A stretch of 64,000 bases of DNA from Heterobilharzia americana (lineage: Eukaryota; Platyhelminthes; Trematoda; Strigeidida; Schistosomatidae). Location: positions 52,566,934 through 52,630,933 of the forward strand of contig OX104127.1 of the NCBI GenBank assembly GCA_944470555.2, in the 5' to 3' direction. Below the pieces are notes generated by a model. The model was not told where the DNA came from. It worked only from the letters and a program-made list of their open reading frames with translations, and ran no database searches. Position numbers and translations under genes: made by a program. Of the stretch, positions 11,360 to 21,999 are shown in pieces (the stretch's first letter is position 1; every line of letters begins with the position of its first letter).

Positions 11360-13620
11360 CCCTCATGAATTTGGCCAATATAATTAAAAGATGAAGTTTA
11401 TCTGAATAATTTGATATATTTGCGCAATACATTTCAAATAGTCTGATCGCAATCAAGTCAATTTATATTAAACTGGAGTGTAGAAGGAAAAAATACAGCA
11501 GTTAAGATAATAGGTTAATAAAATCAGAAACATGAGAATAACAATGAAAATGGATACAGTCGAGACCGATCTTGATAAGAAGACATTGTTGACTAAGGTA
11601 GGTGCAGTGTAAAAAATAAGTTATTTTTGTACACATGAAAGTGGTTTAAAGCTATGGCTGAAGCTTCTTTGGTTTTCTTTATCTCTAACAAATTTCTAGG
11701 AGATCAGATGGAAGCTCTTTGATGTTCATTTTTACTGATTTTGATTTCACAGGATGTTTGTCCTGTGTATGGTACATCGCAGTTTTAGTATTTTATTTTA
11801 TAAAGACAATTAGATTGTGAATCTAGATATATTTCATCCTACTAATGGACTAAGGTGTTCTATAAGGGGTTTAGTATTCCTTAGAACACTATGATGTTGA
11901 AAAAAGCTTGAAAACACTTTGACCATAGCTACGTGCACTACAATTTCAGGTCACAAGGTTGATTTTTATAATATCGAAATAATTCAGAAAGGCTCCAAGG
12001 TTACAAATGACATCTGACAGAAGAATGTTTTAATATAAAGTGAAATCACAGTTATCTAACTAGAAATGAAGGAATAAAGCGTATTTTTATCTGATCTCAA
12101 ATCACCTCTACATACTGATACAGCATCAATGAATACATCACATAAAAATGTGTTTACCAGTTTACACATATGGAAGAGTAATCAGGTTATACACTTGAGG
12201 GTGGGAGAATATTTACCTAAGTGATCTAAAAAGCAGATAGCATGTGAAACTTTGACAAGCGTAGGTTGGAGACTACCCTCTTCATCTAAAGCGAAGCATA
12301 TTATAAAAAAGGGTCACCAAATTAGTTTTCAAAGGGCTTTCAAAGTTTTTTTATGTAGAAGATTAGCATCAAATATATCAGTCTACACTTTTTTATCATA
12401 TTTTTCTAAATTTTCATCTCTTATTATCTCAATTGTTTTATTTGTCTTCTCATCCATCGGATTAATATAAATTAACCTGAATCAAAATGTACTGAGTAAA
12501 TACACCAGAGTGTTCAGCTAAATTTTGTCTACTAATTATACTATCTAAATTCTCAGAGTGGATTAGTTATTTCAAAATAATTATAATTTAGTAAAGTCAC
12601 TTAAAAAACCTATAAACATTTTTTTAAAATTTCCTTATGAGTATCCTAAAATTAAAACCTATACATGATCCTTGAAATAAGGTTTCGATGAGAACAAAAT
12701 GGCTTAGGAATTCGTGCCAACTGCCTTTTTTGTTAAACATGAGTGATGCTTCAAGGTTAACTTTGATACAATAAACTTTTGTTAGTATCATGTAAAACAA
12801 ATGATATCGCGTACAACTTGAAAAGATTTAATTATGCATTATTAGCAGTGTTATTTGTAATCGCTAGTCACACTTATATTTTAGCAGTAAACTACACCAG
12901 ATTCAAAACTGCCTGATCCAAATAAAATTCGGAAACGATGAGAATTCAATAAACAAAAAAGGCGTTGCAAAGAATATATAAACAAAATTTGCATATTTAT
13001 TAAATAATCTGTCAACTTAACATATACTGCTTGTAGTAAGAAAAGACGAGGTTTTATATGCAGAAAATAAGTTCTCAATGTACATCTGTTTTATTATATA
13101 CTACTTAACGTGAAATTGTTATAACATTTTATTTGTAAGACAAAGTTAACAAAATATTGTTGTCAAAAATGCTAATTTTTTTAATCGAAATCCAATGATT
13201 TTATTGAATTCTCCCTTAATTTGTCATTAAAGTTAGAAATAGAGAGTAACAGGTGGTGGCTCAGGATATTGTTACCTCAATTTATTCAAAATATTGTGCT
13301 TACCGTGTAATTTATTTCGAATGATATTAGGTACCTAAACAAAGGGAGATTATCTGTAACTCTTTTAACCCACTGAAGAAGTTTATGAATAAATGTTACT
13401 TTTGAAGGAGTCTTCTTCACGTTGATGAAACTTTATCGTAATTTCAAAGAGCTTTACTAAAGTAATTCTTTGAAGGCATATCAGATGGTTGAATTCTGAT
13501 ATAGTGGCAGTGGAAAATGACATCGCATGCAACCGTTGATGCGAAATGTGTCACATTGAAATGGTTATTCTGTTCTAAGACGTTGTATATCTAAATGTAA
13601 TTCTCAATCGATAGTGTTTA
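11360..13620. other. No recognised feature
   Basis: About 2.2 kb of AT-rich DNA without a supportable gene or repeat. Open frames near 12250-12470 and 12881-13078 are low-complexity and hydrophobic, with no domain. Confidence 0.5.
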
Positions 13621-13624
13621 TGTG

Positions 13625-13745
13625 GTTATGATTTGCATCAGGGTCATGAGTCTATTCTACTGAGTCTCATACTATGACGAAGTGGCTGTCTAGTGCTCTG
13701 AGGTTCCCAGGGACTCTTTTAACAATCTCAACCTAAGTTAAATAC
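13625..13745 (+). repeat. SINE family D fragment
   Basis: ctgagtctcatactatgacg, agtggctgtctagtgctctg and a short tail follow the ribozyme-to-tail part of SINE D. The core has a deletion (CTGAGT), so the ribozyme is lost. Confidence 0.55.
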
Positions 13746-14035
13746 CAACTAGAAACCAACAAAACTCTCATGTATTTTCAGTTTACGGTTATGATTATCT
13801 CAGTGATGTTTTTAGGTGGATTACAATCTGTCTGAATGAGATTTATCCGATGGGTTTTCAGACAAAATTCACTATGATGCTGATTAACTATGTTTTTTTA
13901 GGCAGAGTGGAGAAAAATTCAAAGAATGGATCTTGGAGAATGCTTCCAGAAACGAGGATATATATAATTCTGAAATAAAAGCCATAGTCCGGGATGTCGA
14001 GTAACAAATATGAAGTCTAGAAGTCATAGAAGTGT

Positions 14036-16370
14036 CAGGAATCTGCAGACGGAACGCAAGTGAGTCTGCAAACTGTCAGCTGGAGAGGGGTCAATAATCT
14101 ACTCCGACTCTGTCCACTAGACGACAACCACGAGCACAATGAGTTTCGGAGTGGTAATCATGATGTCCCCAACACCATCGAAGGCTCTCACATAGAGGGA
14201 ACCAATCTCTTCCACGATCACGATCATGACAGCAAACATCAATAGCAAAGGAAGGAAAGACACAATCATACAATACCGCGTTACGCACCTACAAATAATG
14301 CAGATGAAGCGGAGAAGGAGGAATTCTACAGACAACTGCTATCTGCACTGGACAAGACTCCAGTTGGCAACATCAAAATTCTGATGGGTGTGGTGATATG
14401 AATACCAAAGTGGGTTGGAGAAAAACAGGAAGAGAACTCATCATGTGTCTAGAAGCATTCGGTGAACCGATGAGTGAGAATGCAGAACTGTTTGCAGATT
14501 TCTGCACATTCAAATATTCAGTGATTGGAGGTGAGGCAGTGTGTACAACACAAGGATATTCACAAAGAGAGTGACTTTGATTTGATTTCACCACCACATG
14601 GACACACTACACCAAAAGTTACCAAAGAGGAGGATCAAAAGAAACAAAACGACAGTCTAACCACTTTAAAGAAGCCTTGGATCGACTACCACCACCTGAA
14701 ACTCCCACTAGAAGCTCAGCCAAAGAACTGTGAGTGAACACAAGCCCTACAACAAATGCCCAATTCCTGAAAGCCATTCAGTTGCTGAAGCTCGGTAAAG
14801 CAGAATGACGAGATGCAGTTCTACGAGAGGCTCTGAAAACAGATGCGGAGTCATCAATGGACATCTAAACACTACTGTTGCAGAAGGTTTGCAAGGATGG
14901 AAAGGTACTTGCCTGTTGACTAGTACAAGCGCTATCTTGTCAAATGCTCAAATAAACGAAACCAATGTCATTGCAAGAATAAAAGCTGGCGTGGAATCAT
15001 GCTCCACTCATGTCTACTCCAAACATAATATTAGGCTGCATCATCCAGGAGAGACTAAAGCACACTGCGGATTCAAAATTACCATCACTCATCAAATTGC
15101 AACGCTACAATACACTTCATCATATAACAGAGTAGAGGGTGGCAGTCAGCTCTCTACCTTGCTTCAAATTCATCCATTTTGAAAAGGCCTTCAACAGCGT
15201 TGACCGAGAAGTGATTCGGCACTCTACTGCCGCTTCAAACACTACGGTTTAAGTGCCACAAACCATCTATCGACCTCTCCCAACTACAGCTGCATGCCAA
15301 GTGATGCTACATACCAAGTGATTCACAATGGAAATCTGACTGACGCCGTTGAAGTGAAGACAGGATTGTGACACATTTGCCGCCTGCCTTCATCAATGAC
15401 CATCTCGATTGTGGTCGACTGGATTAAGCAGCAAATGTGAAGAGCGAGAAGATTGGCACTGGCTTTTTGACCGGTGAAAAGGTCCCAGAAGTAGATTTGG
15501 ATTTCGCCGATGATGAATTATGTGCAATTTCGCACAAACTCGAAGATCTACAGACGAAAACCGACAAGTTGACAGAAGAGACAGAGCAGTGAAAAAGAGA
15601 CTCCCTTCAAGTGGATGTAGAGAATACGGAGGTGATGAAGATACCCAACGAACAACAACAAACCTAAGAGAAACAGTTGCTTTCAACTACACCTAACTGA
15701 GCAGGCAGCATTGCTCCAACCACACGCAGCGGTGACACAGATGAAGACGTCATAGCCAAGATCGAAAGACAGTAAGACAAGACTTCATCAATCTGAAACC
15801 AGTGTGGAGATCTACTACACTGCACACAGTATAAAGAACAAGATCTGGGCTTTCAACTCCAATTCAGTCAAGTCAGTGCTTCGATGTGATGCTTCAGAAA
15901 GTTGGTGTGTTATGAAAAGCATTTCCAACAAACTACAGAAATCCATCAACAGCTGCGGACTATGCTGACTCGATACTGACAATCAGATTGTTAGGATAAT
16001 AAGAATAAGCAAGAAGGAACTCTGGCTGTCTGTCTGGCTGTCTGGCTGGCTGACCTGCTGGCTGACAACGAACCAACCAACAATCCATCACCCAACAAAT
16101 AAGCAGAAGGAAGTGGAGATGGATTGGATTTGGTATGCATTGAGGAGATGATTTGTGCACATCATGTGGACGGTCAGGCCGTCCTGTGGAATCCAAATGG
16201 GAAACGGTGAGTATGGCGTCAGAGGCGAGGGTGACATGGAGGAGATGGTGTTAGGAGGAAATGAAAATTTGTGTGCAGTGTTGGAACCTGTTTGAAAAGA
16301 CTGCAGAGAAGCGAGTGGAATGGAGTTGTGCTAATGAAGCCCTATGTCCCACTAGGAACCCAAGGGACAA
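14036..16370 (+). pseudogene. RTE endonuclease-RT pseudogene
   Basis: Recognisable pieces in order are the endonuclease (about 14050-14620), a shortened central region, RT with GKAE-like remains (about 14790), EKAFNSVDREV (about 15182-15212), FADD (15503-15514), a TYLG-region equivalent (about 15690) and the C-terminal W-rich part (about 16230-16340). Parts between the endonuclease and RT are missing compared with the 53.4 kb copy, so the central domain was deleted. Not translatable. Confidence 0.75.
16014..16066. repeat. CTGT/CTGG simple repeat inside the RTE
   Basis: A run of ctgtctgtctggctg-like units lies inside the C-terminal region of the RTE remnant. It replaces coding sequence found there in other copies and so is probably a local expansion. 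Confidence 0.6.
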
Positions 16371-16399
16371 ATAATAAATGAAAATAAATCAATTTTCTA

Positions 16400-17485
16400 G
16401 TGTTTTTGATGAATAAATCCGCCACTGCACTAACCTTAAATTTTTATAGTTCACTTAGTGCAGTGACGATCAATTATTCTGTCTCCATTATTCCTCAGTA
16501 CAGTTCAGACTTGCTCTATCACAGTCATTAATTCAAATCAATGGACTAGAAATATTGCAAGTGAAGTCTCTGCAGTACCTTTAAGGCAGGAAGGTTATTT
16601 TTCTTGTGACATGATTCGTCTATATCTTTGCAAAAAATGTAGTATTGCATGTCAGTGTGTGTTCTAAATAAATGAAACAAGTTATTCATTTAAACTCATG
16701 CCAGTTGAAAATCCAGTTAGTATCAATGTATACTAGATATTTTTACCATCCAAAGCTTCAATGTATTTGTCACTCAGCTGAATTTGGGTAAATCTGCCAA
16801 CTAAGTCAGTAGTCATTGCGTGTTCTTTAGAAAATTTGAGATAGAAAACTGTGAACGTAATGGGTTACAAGAGAAAAAGAATAGTTATACTCATAAATGT
16901 GTATCCCAGTAGTGTGTAACGCCAAAGCAGTTACATTCACAAGAACTCCATAATTATTATTATTATTGTTAGACGAACTCATAATTAAGTCTGTCTAAAG
17001 ATGATCAGTAACAGAATGAAAGAAACACCATTCTATATGAATTTTACTTCCCAACAAATGTTAATATTCAATCGACCGTTTCTTTCAGAAGACTGCCTTC
17101 TGACTTCTTAAGTTAAATTGCTATTTTATTCTGTTAAAGTTTGCTAACTTGGAGGAAAATAATAAAAGGCAGAGTGGAATTTATTCTGTGAATGTTTTCA
17201 GTCTTACCTTCATATCAATGATTAGCAGTGGCATTCAGGACATCCTTTTTTTCTATTTGCTACTCGTCAGCAGGATGTACCTGCATCCAAAGGAGTGTTG
17301 TTGTTGTTAAAGGAAACTCTCATCATAGTATGCTGTTTGCTAATCAGATATCATAATAACACTTCCATGAAGTCCAGATTGCTTTCAGTGTGGGATAAGG
17401 AGTATTTTGTACAATTTCGAAAGAATAATAATATTTTATCACGTGTTCGTGAACAGTATAGTAAATACGTCTATATAACTTTAAG
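16400..17485. other. No recognised feature
   Basis: AT-rich sequence without a supportable gene or repeat. Confidence 0.5.
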
Positions 17486-17488
17486 GTA

Positions 17489-17655
17489 GCATTCATCATG
17501 GGCTGACATCAGTCGCAGAAGTACTGGATACCTGGATACCCGACAGCATAGTGGGTGAATGAAACTCAGAAGTCGCGTACAAGGACTAAATAGCTGTCTA
17601 GTACTTATAGGTTTTCATTGGTTCTCCAAATTATGTAAGTCTGCGATGAATATCA
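17489..17655. repeat. Foldback SINE family D fragment
   Basis: It begins with the D tail in minus orientation (gcattcatcatgggctgaca). After a spacer it continues with a plus-strand ribozyme-to-tail part (ctcagaagtcgcg, tagctgtctagtac, gtctgcgatgaatatc). The hammerhead core is lost. The tails point outward. Confidence 0.5.
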
Positions 17656-17689
17656 ACTCAATATTCTTTCAGTGTGGTTAATTTAAACT

Positions 17690-18470
17690 TTCTTGTACGA
17701 ATATGCAGACAATATTATCCTGATGGATGAAGACGCTGATAAAATTCAGGTTCTTTTGAACGCGTTGATCATGAGATTCGTACCTATCAAATGCAAAATG
17801 ATACTTCAGGACTAGTCTGCATATACTCTCAGTTTAACTATAGGGAGTGAAGTAGTGGGATATGTCGATCACTTCAGTTACTTGGCTAGTTGATTACTGA
17901 CGAAATCTCATGATGAAGACAGAAGGTTTTCTTGGCACTTGCCATTTTATGCCATATATGTTGCCCGCGAGATTTCCGACCATCTGTCAAATGACTAGTA
18001 TACATCACTTCAGTTCCTTCTTTCCTGTTGTATGGCTGTGAGACTTGGCCGTAAAATTAGGAGACATAGGCGCTTTCGTGTCATTGCCCGTGTCTGGTGG
18101 AATCACACGTCAGCACTATTAAGGTCAAATGAAGGGTACTGGACATGACTGGCAGGTTGATGGATAAGGTAATGAACTATAGTTAACCGAAAGAGGTTGT
18201 TTATATGCCGTGCATGTCCAGCCACTGCCTTCCTCGATGCATCATGTTATGGGTAGATAGAATACCTTGAAGGAGGGTAAGGTGTGTCCAGACCAAGATA
18301 TGGTACCAACCGATGAAGTTTTTTACTGCTGCTCTGATCCTGAGATGTAGTCTGCCTAGTTAACGTCCCTAAGCAGGAGGGAATCACTGGTTGATAATCC
18401 GTGGTGACATGTCTGAAAATCGGTCAGAATAGCGCCGATGTTTTCTCTTCTTGACATTCCACTTTAAATA
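17690..18470 (+). pseudogene. Non-LTR retrotransposon reverse transcriptase remnant
   Basis: The frame from 17702 reads YADNIILMDEDADKIQVLL, a YADD active-site block with the second aspartate changed to Asn. KCKMILQD, LTIGSEVVGYVDHFSYLAS, a degraded VVWL-type block and a VVPVQ-type C-terminal region (cgtgcatgtccagcc at about 18210) follow. This order fits the C-terminal half of a trematode non-LTR element distinct from the RTE copies here. Frameshifts and stops are frequent. It sits head-on against the minus-strand PLE at 18640-19600. Confidence 0.7.
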
Positions 18471-18639
18471 ACTGTTATCTAAAGATTGCCTATTCTTTTA
18501 TGCGACTTCGTCTACTTTGATATCAATATTTTTTGACCCAAGTGTTTCTTGTATAATTCTATGATGGGTGGTAACTTGAAGCGATGCACTTGTGCGCTAG
18601 GTTTCACGTTGATTCTGTCATTGTGTCAATCCTACGTAA

Positions 18640-19600
18640 TTCATCAAACAGTTGGGATAAGATACTTTCTGTATGAAACTGTTTTCGTTCAATTACTTAC
18701 AAAGATGTCTTAGCTAGTTAAACCTATTTTTATTGAGTTTTTCGTCGAAGTATGGTTACGTCACCTGTGTTCTCTAGTGGTTTTTCGTAATAACTCAGAT
18801 GCACGCTTTTTAAAAGGCGAAACTGCGGCCGTTTCGTACTCATCTTATTGTTCTCAGCTTTGTTCTACATGTTTTCTTTTTCCTGATATTACCAGTTGAG
18901 GTAGCAATCTCGAAGCAAACGTTTGAATAACTACTCATTTCCTGTTACTGATCGTTAGGGCACATTGCTATCCTACGTATTCTGTTTACTGTCTTCATTA
19001 GCCACTTTTTTGTATTGAGTAAATGAGTGGTAATCTGGAAATCTTCCTCAGTAAGTGGGTTTTCTGTAGGTCGTAGTCTATAAATTGTCATCTATTGTTC
19101 ATTGGATTTCGCTGTTTAAGTCCGTAGTTACTCCAATCCATTCTATACTTCCAAAGTGAACTTTATTGATCCTGCATGGCTGTTTTAATGCATGTGGAAA
19201 ATTTCAATATCCTTTTGGTTATTTTACCAGATGTATCACCCACGTGTCTCCAAACAACCTTTGGTGGAAAACATAAATGGTTTTGCAGCGTCTTCCTCCA
19301 AAAATTCACAAAGGTGTCTGATATTATCCACAAGATAGATGATCTCGTACCTTTTTCATTTTGCTGGAAAACAGCATTCTGCACTTTCCAATACACCTTT
19401 CGTCGACAGAAGTTTTCGTTCCCTTAGATCGTCATCCTAATCTCGTCTTGTTTTCAGTTCCTCAATAGCTACTTACATTTTCGAATAAAGGCCATATATG
19501 TCAAGATTAACTGACATATGCTCATTCTTGACTTCTTGACTGAGTTTTCTTCAGTCTGCCTTATAGATTAAATGACTCAGCTAGTTTCACTTACTAAATG
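18640..19600 (-). pseudogene. Penelope-like element reverse transcriptase, decayed
   Basis: Minus-strand translation gives, in order, a motif-A-like LDIYGLYSKM (about 19510), VWRHVGDT (19235-19258, corresponding to the YVDD motif C with changes), a degraded FLDV region, and TTTYRKPTY with GRFPDYHSFTQYKKV (about 19080-18990). The YRKPT block is characteristic of PLE RTs. Several stops interrupt it. Its ends are not defined, and no endonuclease domain was found on this copy. Confidence 0.65.
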
Positions 19601-20120
19601 TCAGATGTTGTTCGTCTTATGCTGACAAAAACACTGGCGGCACGTACATTTGCGTGTCTGTCAGATCTACGGGCTATCTTATGGCATTCACTATTGCATC
19701 CAGTTGTACCACAAGAATTACCAATGTCAGACACTCTATTTGTGTACAACATTACGTAGTAAAATAATGACCATTGTCTGTTTCTGATGAGTAGTTAGAA
19801 CATCAGCTAGCGTGCGATTCCTCAGCAGTGCTCACTCACGACCCCAACTTGAAATATTTCTAAATCCCCACAACCTCCTCTAAATTCAATTGAACTGGTG
19901 CTCATTGGCGACCAGCTTCGAGAGGTGATTCGCTAAGTTCCATTGAGAAGTCGTGGCCAGTGGGGGCAAAGCCTGATGATCGTGAGGACAGTTACTCAAA
20001 AATGACATTGAGTGGCGGTTGCGCTATGTCGTGAACTGACAGAAGTTGGAAATATAGACCACTGGATTCTGACCCGGTGACTCAATGTTAACGTAGTGGC
20101 CACGGAACCTTAAGATCGCG

Positions 20121-20130
20121 GGTTCGATCC
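20121..20130 (+). promoter_or_regulatory. Pol III box B of SINE D
   Basis: GGTTCGATCC matches the B-box consensus GGTTCGANTCC apart from a one-base gap. It lies about 33 bases after the box-A-like TGACTCAATG at 20078, a normal A-to-B spacing. Confidence 0.7.
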
Positions 20131-20149
20131 CTGGCGGGGTCGTGGCTGC

Positions 20150-20195
20150 GCACTGCTGAGAAGTCATACACTATGACGAAACAGCTATCCAGTGC
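20150..20195 (+). ncRNA. Hammerhead ribozyme in SINE D, one core change
   Basis: Stem I is GCACTG (20150-20155) with CAGTGC (20190-20195), six perfect pairs. The core is CTGAGAA (20156-20162); the rule is CUGANGA, so G8 is changed to A. Stem II is GTCAT/ATGAC (20163-20167 with 20173-20177), five perfect pairs and different in sequence from other copies. GAAA is at 20178-20181, stem III CAGCTA has one mismatch, and the cleavage site is ATC (20187-20189). The fold is well kept but the G8 change should abolish or strongly reduce cleavage. Confidence 0.75.
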
Positions 20196-20259
20196 TCCTA
20201 GGTAGATTTGCTTTGTTCCTCCAACTGATATCAGTCTACGATGAACACCGCTTTGAAAT

Positions 20260-21095
20260 GTTTCAATTTAGTTACAAAAAGTGTCCAGAAAAGTGAATTT
20301 TAATACGAATTACTGATTGCGTATTTCTAGGGTGTTTTATCTTTTTGGAATCTGAAAGAAGCTAAGGTGCAGCTAATTTCAAACTGTAGTCATTTTCATG
20401 AACTCGAAAAGTTAAAAGATTTCTGAATTACAAGATGGTAACTAGTAAAAGGTATTGGATAATCCACTTGCTTTATTCAACTATGCCTTCGTCAGTTATC
20501 CAAAAGAAGAACTTATGCTTGATAATCATATTTTTTCAAGATTTCTTAGCAAAAGTGAAATGCTTAAGGAAACCGATGTTTTTTTCACGTTTTGTATTAT
20601 TAGCGAAAGGTTATCAAAATGAATGTGAAAGTATTTGATTTATCCATGTCTACTAAATATTTATTAAAAAAAGATGTCAATAAGCAAATTCTTTGAGAAC
20701 TGAGACTTTTAAGAGCTCTTAGATTTATCTAGGTCAAAACCTTTTAGTCTACTGAGCGATGAATGACTTAAAACAGAACAAATATGAGGACAACAATGAA
20801 ATCTTTTGCGTTCACATTACATAAATATATGATGTCAAACAGTCCATAAATGAAGGTCTCCAGAAACCCACATATTTCAAATCCCTTAAGATTCTACTTC
20901 CGTATGACATATATTTCAACAGCTGCATTAAGTCGAATAACCTTAAGAATAGAAAAATAGCCTGCAAGATAAAATAATTACTGGTCAGGATAAGATGGTA
21001 AAATGAAAATACTAAATATACAAACATGTATAGTTCAAACAACTTTGGGTAGAGGCAAAGGTTTCTTAAAATAATTATATGCTCATAATAAAACA
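20260..21095. other. No recognised feature
   Basis: AT-rich sequence. Short open frames here show no recognisable domain. Confidence 0.5.
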
Positions 21096-21097
21096 AA

Positions 21098-21290
21098 ACA
21101 ATTATTTTTGAGATGAATGGGGATTTTTAGTTTAGAAGTAGTATTCATCATGGACTGCTGAGGAGTCCCATACTAGTTGGACGAAACAGCTGTCCAGTGC
21201 TCCCAGATTTTCAATGGTTCTCCAACTGACCTCAGTCCATGATAAATACTACTTCTTAATTAAAAATTTCTCATCTCAAAAATAAATTAC
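21098..21290. repeat. Foldback SINE D unit with about 58-bp inverted repeats
   Basis: The left arm (21098-21157) and right arm (21231-21290) are inverted copies of each other with few differences. They include agaagtagtatt and tcatcatggactg on the left, and cagtccatgataaatac and tactactt on the right. The arms extend beyond the SINE tail into flanking sequence (tttttgagatga on the left, tcatctcaaaaa on the right). The loop holds the plus-strand hammerhead and the tRNA-like promoter is absent. Confidence 0.75.
21152..21200 (+). ncRNA. Hammerhead ribozyme with intact core in SINE D
   Basis: The core CTGAGGA (21158-21164) fits CUGANGA. Stem II GTCC/GGAC (21165-21168 with 21179-21182) is perfect, GAAA is at 21183-21186, stem III CAGCTG (21187-21192) pairs on itself, and the cleavage triplet GTC ends at 21194. 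Stem I is short: ACTG (21154-21157) with CAGT (21195-21198). All conserved catalytic positions are present. This is the best-preserved fold in the window. The short stem I, the lack of a promoter and the minimal stem III leave activity uncertain. Confidence 0.8.
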
Positions 21291-21299
21291 TGTATAGTA

Positions 21300-21445
21300 C
21301 TCATTGGTGACTTGCTTCCAGAGGGATATTAGGAAGCTCTAATTAGAAGCCGTGACCTGTGTGGTCAACCAGTCGGATGTGAAGTGGATGCTAACTGAAG
21401 ACATTGGGTGACAGTCACGCTATGTCGTGAATTGACAGTATGATC
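21300..21445 (+). repeat. SINE family D head fragment
   Basis: actcattggtgacttgcttc through gtcgtgaattgacag matches the head of the D copy at 19895. It stops at the link, before the tRNA-like promoter. Confidence 0.65.
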
Positions 21446-21449
21446 ACTG

Positions 21450-21990
21450 ATTGCAGTTGTCTGTAGAACTCCTCATTCTTCGCTTGTTCTGCATTGCATG
21501 AATGTGACTCTCCTTCCTTTTCAGTTGAATCTGTATATCATAATCGTGATTGTGGAGCAAATTGATTTCCACTGCAGTGGGGCCTTCGACGGTGTTGGGG
21601 ACATCATGATAACCTTTCTCAAACTCAGTGTGCTAGTGGTTGTCGTGTGCGTGACAATATCGGAGTAGATTATTAACTCCCCTCCAGTTAACAGTTTGAA
21701 CAGTCCACTTCCATTCCACCTGATTTCGCAGATTCAGATCACTTCTAAGCCACACCTCCTCAAAATTCCTGTAATCTGTGCAGCCTTGATAGCTTCAAAC
21801 ATTGTTCTGACATTCCATGTCCCCATGTTTACTTTTGGTTTCACCGAGAGAAGAGAAGTTTATTTTTACCATTAATATTTTCTCTGCACTTTGAAGTTTG
21901 TTTAGTGATTGGAATAGGTTTGCTAGCTGTCTACCCAACCTCCCCTCTTTTTCCGGTTTTAGAGCCAACTAGCATCCTTATTGAACGAGA
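21450..21990 (-). mobile_element. RTE 5'-end fragment, minus strand
   Basis: Read on the minus strand this covers the 5' leader, the start codon region and the endonuclease N-terminus (an MGTWNVR-like start, GGFEK region), ending inside the endonuclease. It is nearly the inverted copy of 26190-26587. Both share the same leader variant (aaaatattaatggtaaaaat), so they belong to one subfamily. It is 3'-truncated, which is unusual for a target-primed insertion. Confidence 0.8.
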
Positions 21991-21999
21991 TTTGACGAT

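Larger units (their letters stand above)
14015..16395 (+). mobile_element. 5'-truncated, decayed RTE element
   Basis: The similarity begins inside the endonuclease (gaatctgc, then an LSTGE-equivalent segment) and runs in order through RT to the 3' end (ctaggaacccaagggacaaa, then an AATAA-rich tail). It belongs to the same family as the 6.85-10.10 kb element but is more diverged and has internal deletions. The catalytic FADD (15503-15514) is still readable inside VDLDFADDELCAISHKLEDL, although frameshifts and stops surround it. No target-site duplication was found. Confidence 0.85.
19895..20250 (+). repeat. SINE family D, most complete plus-strand copy
   Basis: About 355 bp. The order is a head (gctcattggcgaccagcttc), a link (gtcgtgaactgacagaag at about 20031), a tRNA-like promoter with box A TGACTCAATG (20078-20087) and box B GGTTCGATCC (20121-20130), a hammerhead (20150-20195) and a tail (tcagtctacgatgaacacc). 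This copy serves as the reference for family D in the window. Pol III transcription is inferred from the boxes. I cannot say from sequence alone which named schistosome SINE family it is. Confidence 0.8.
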
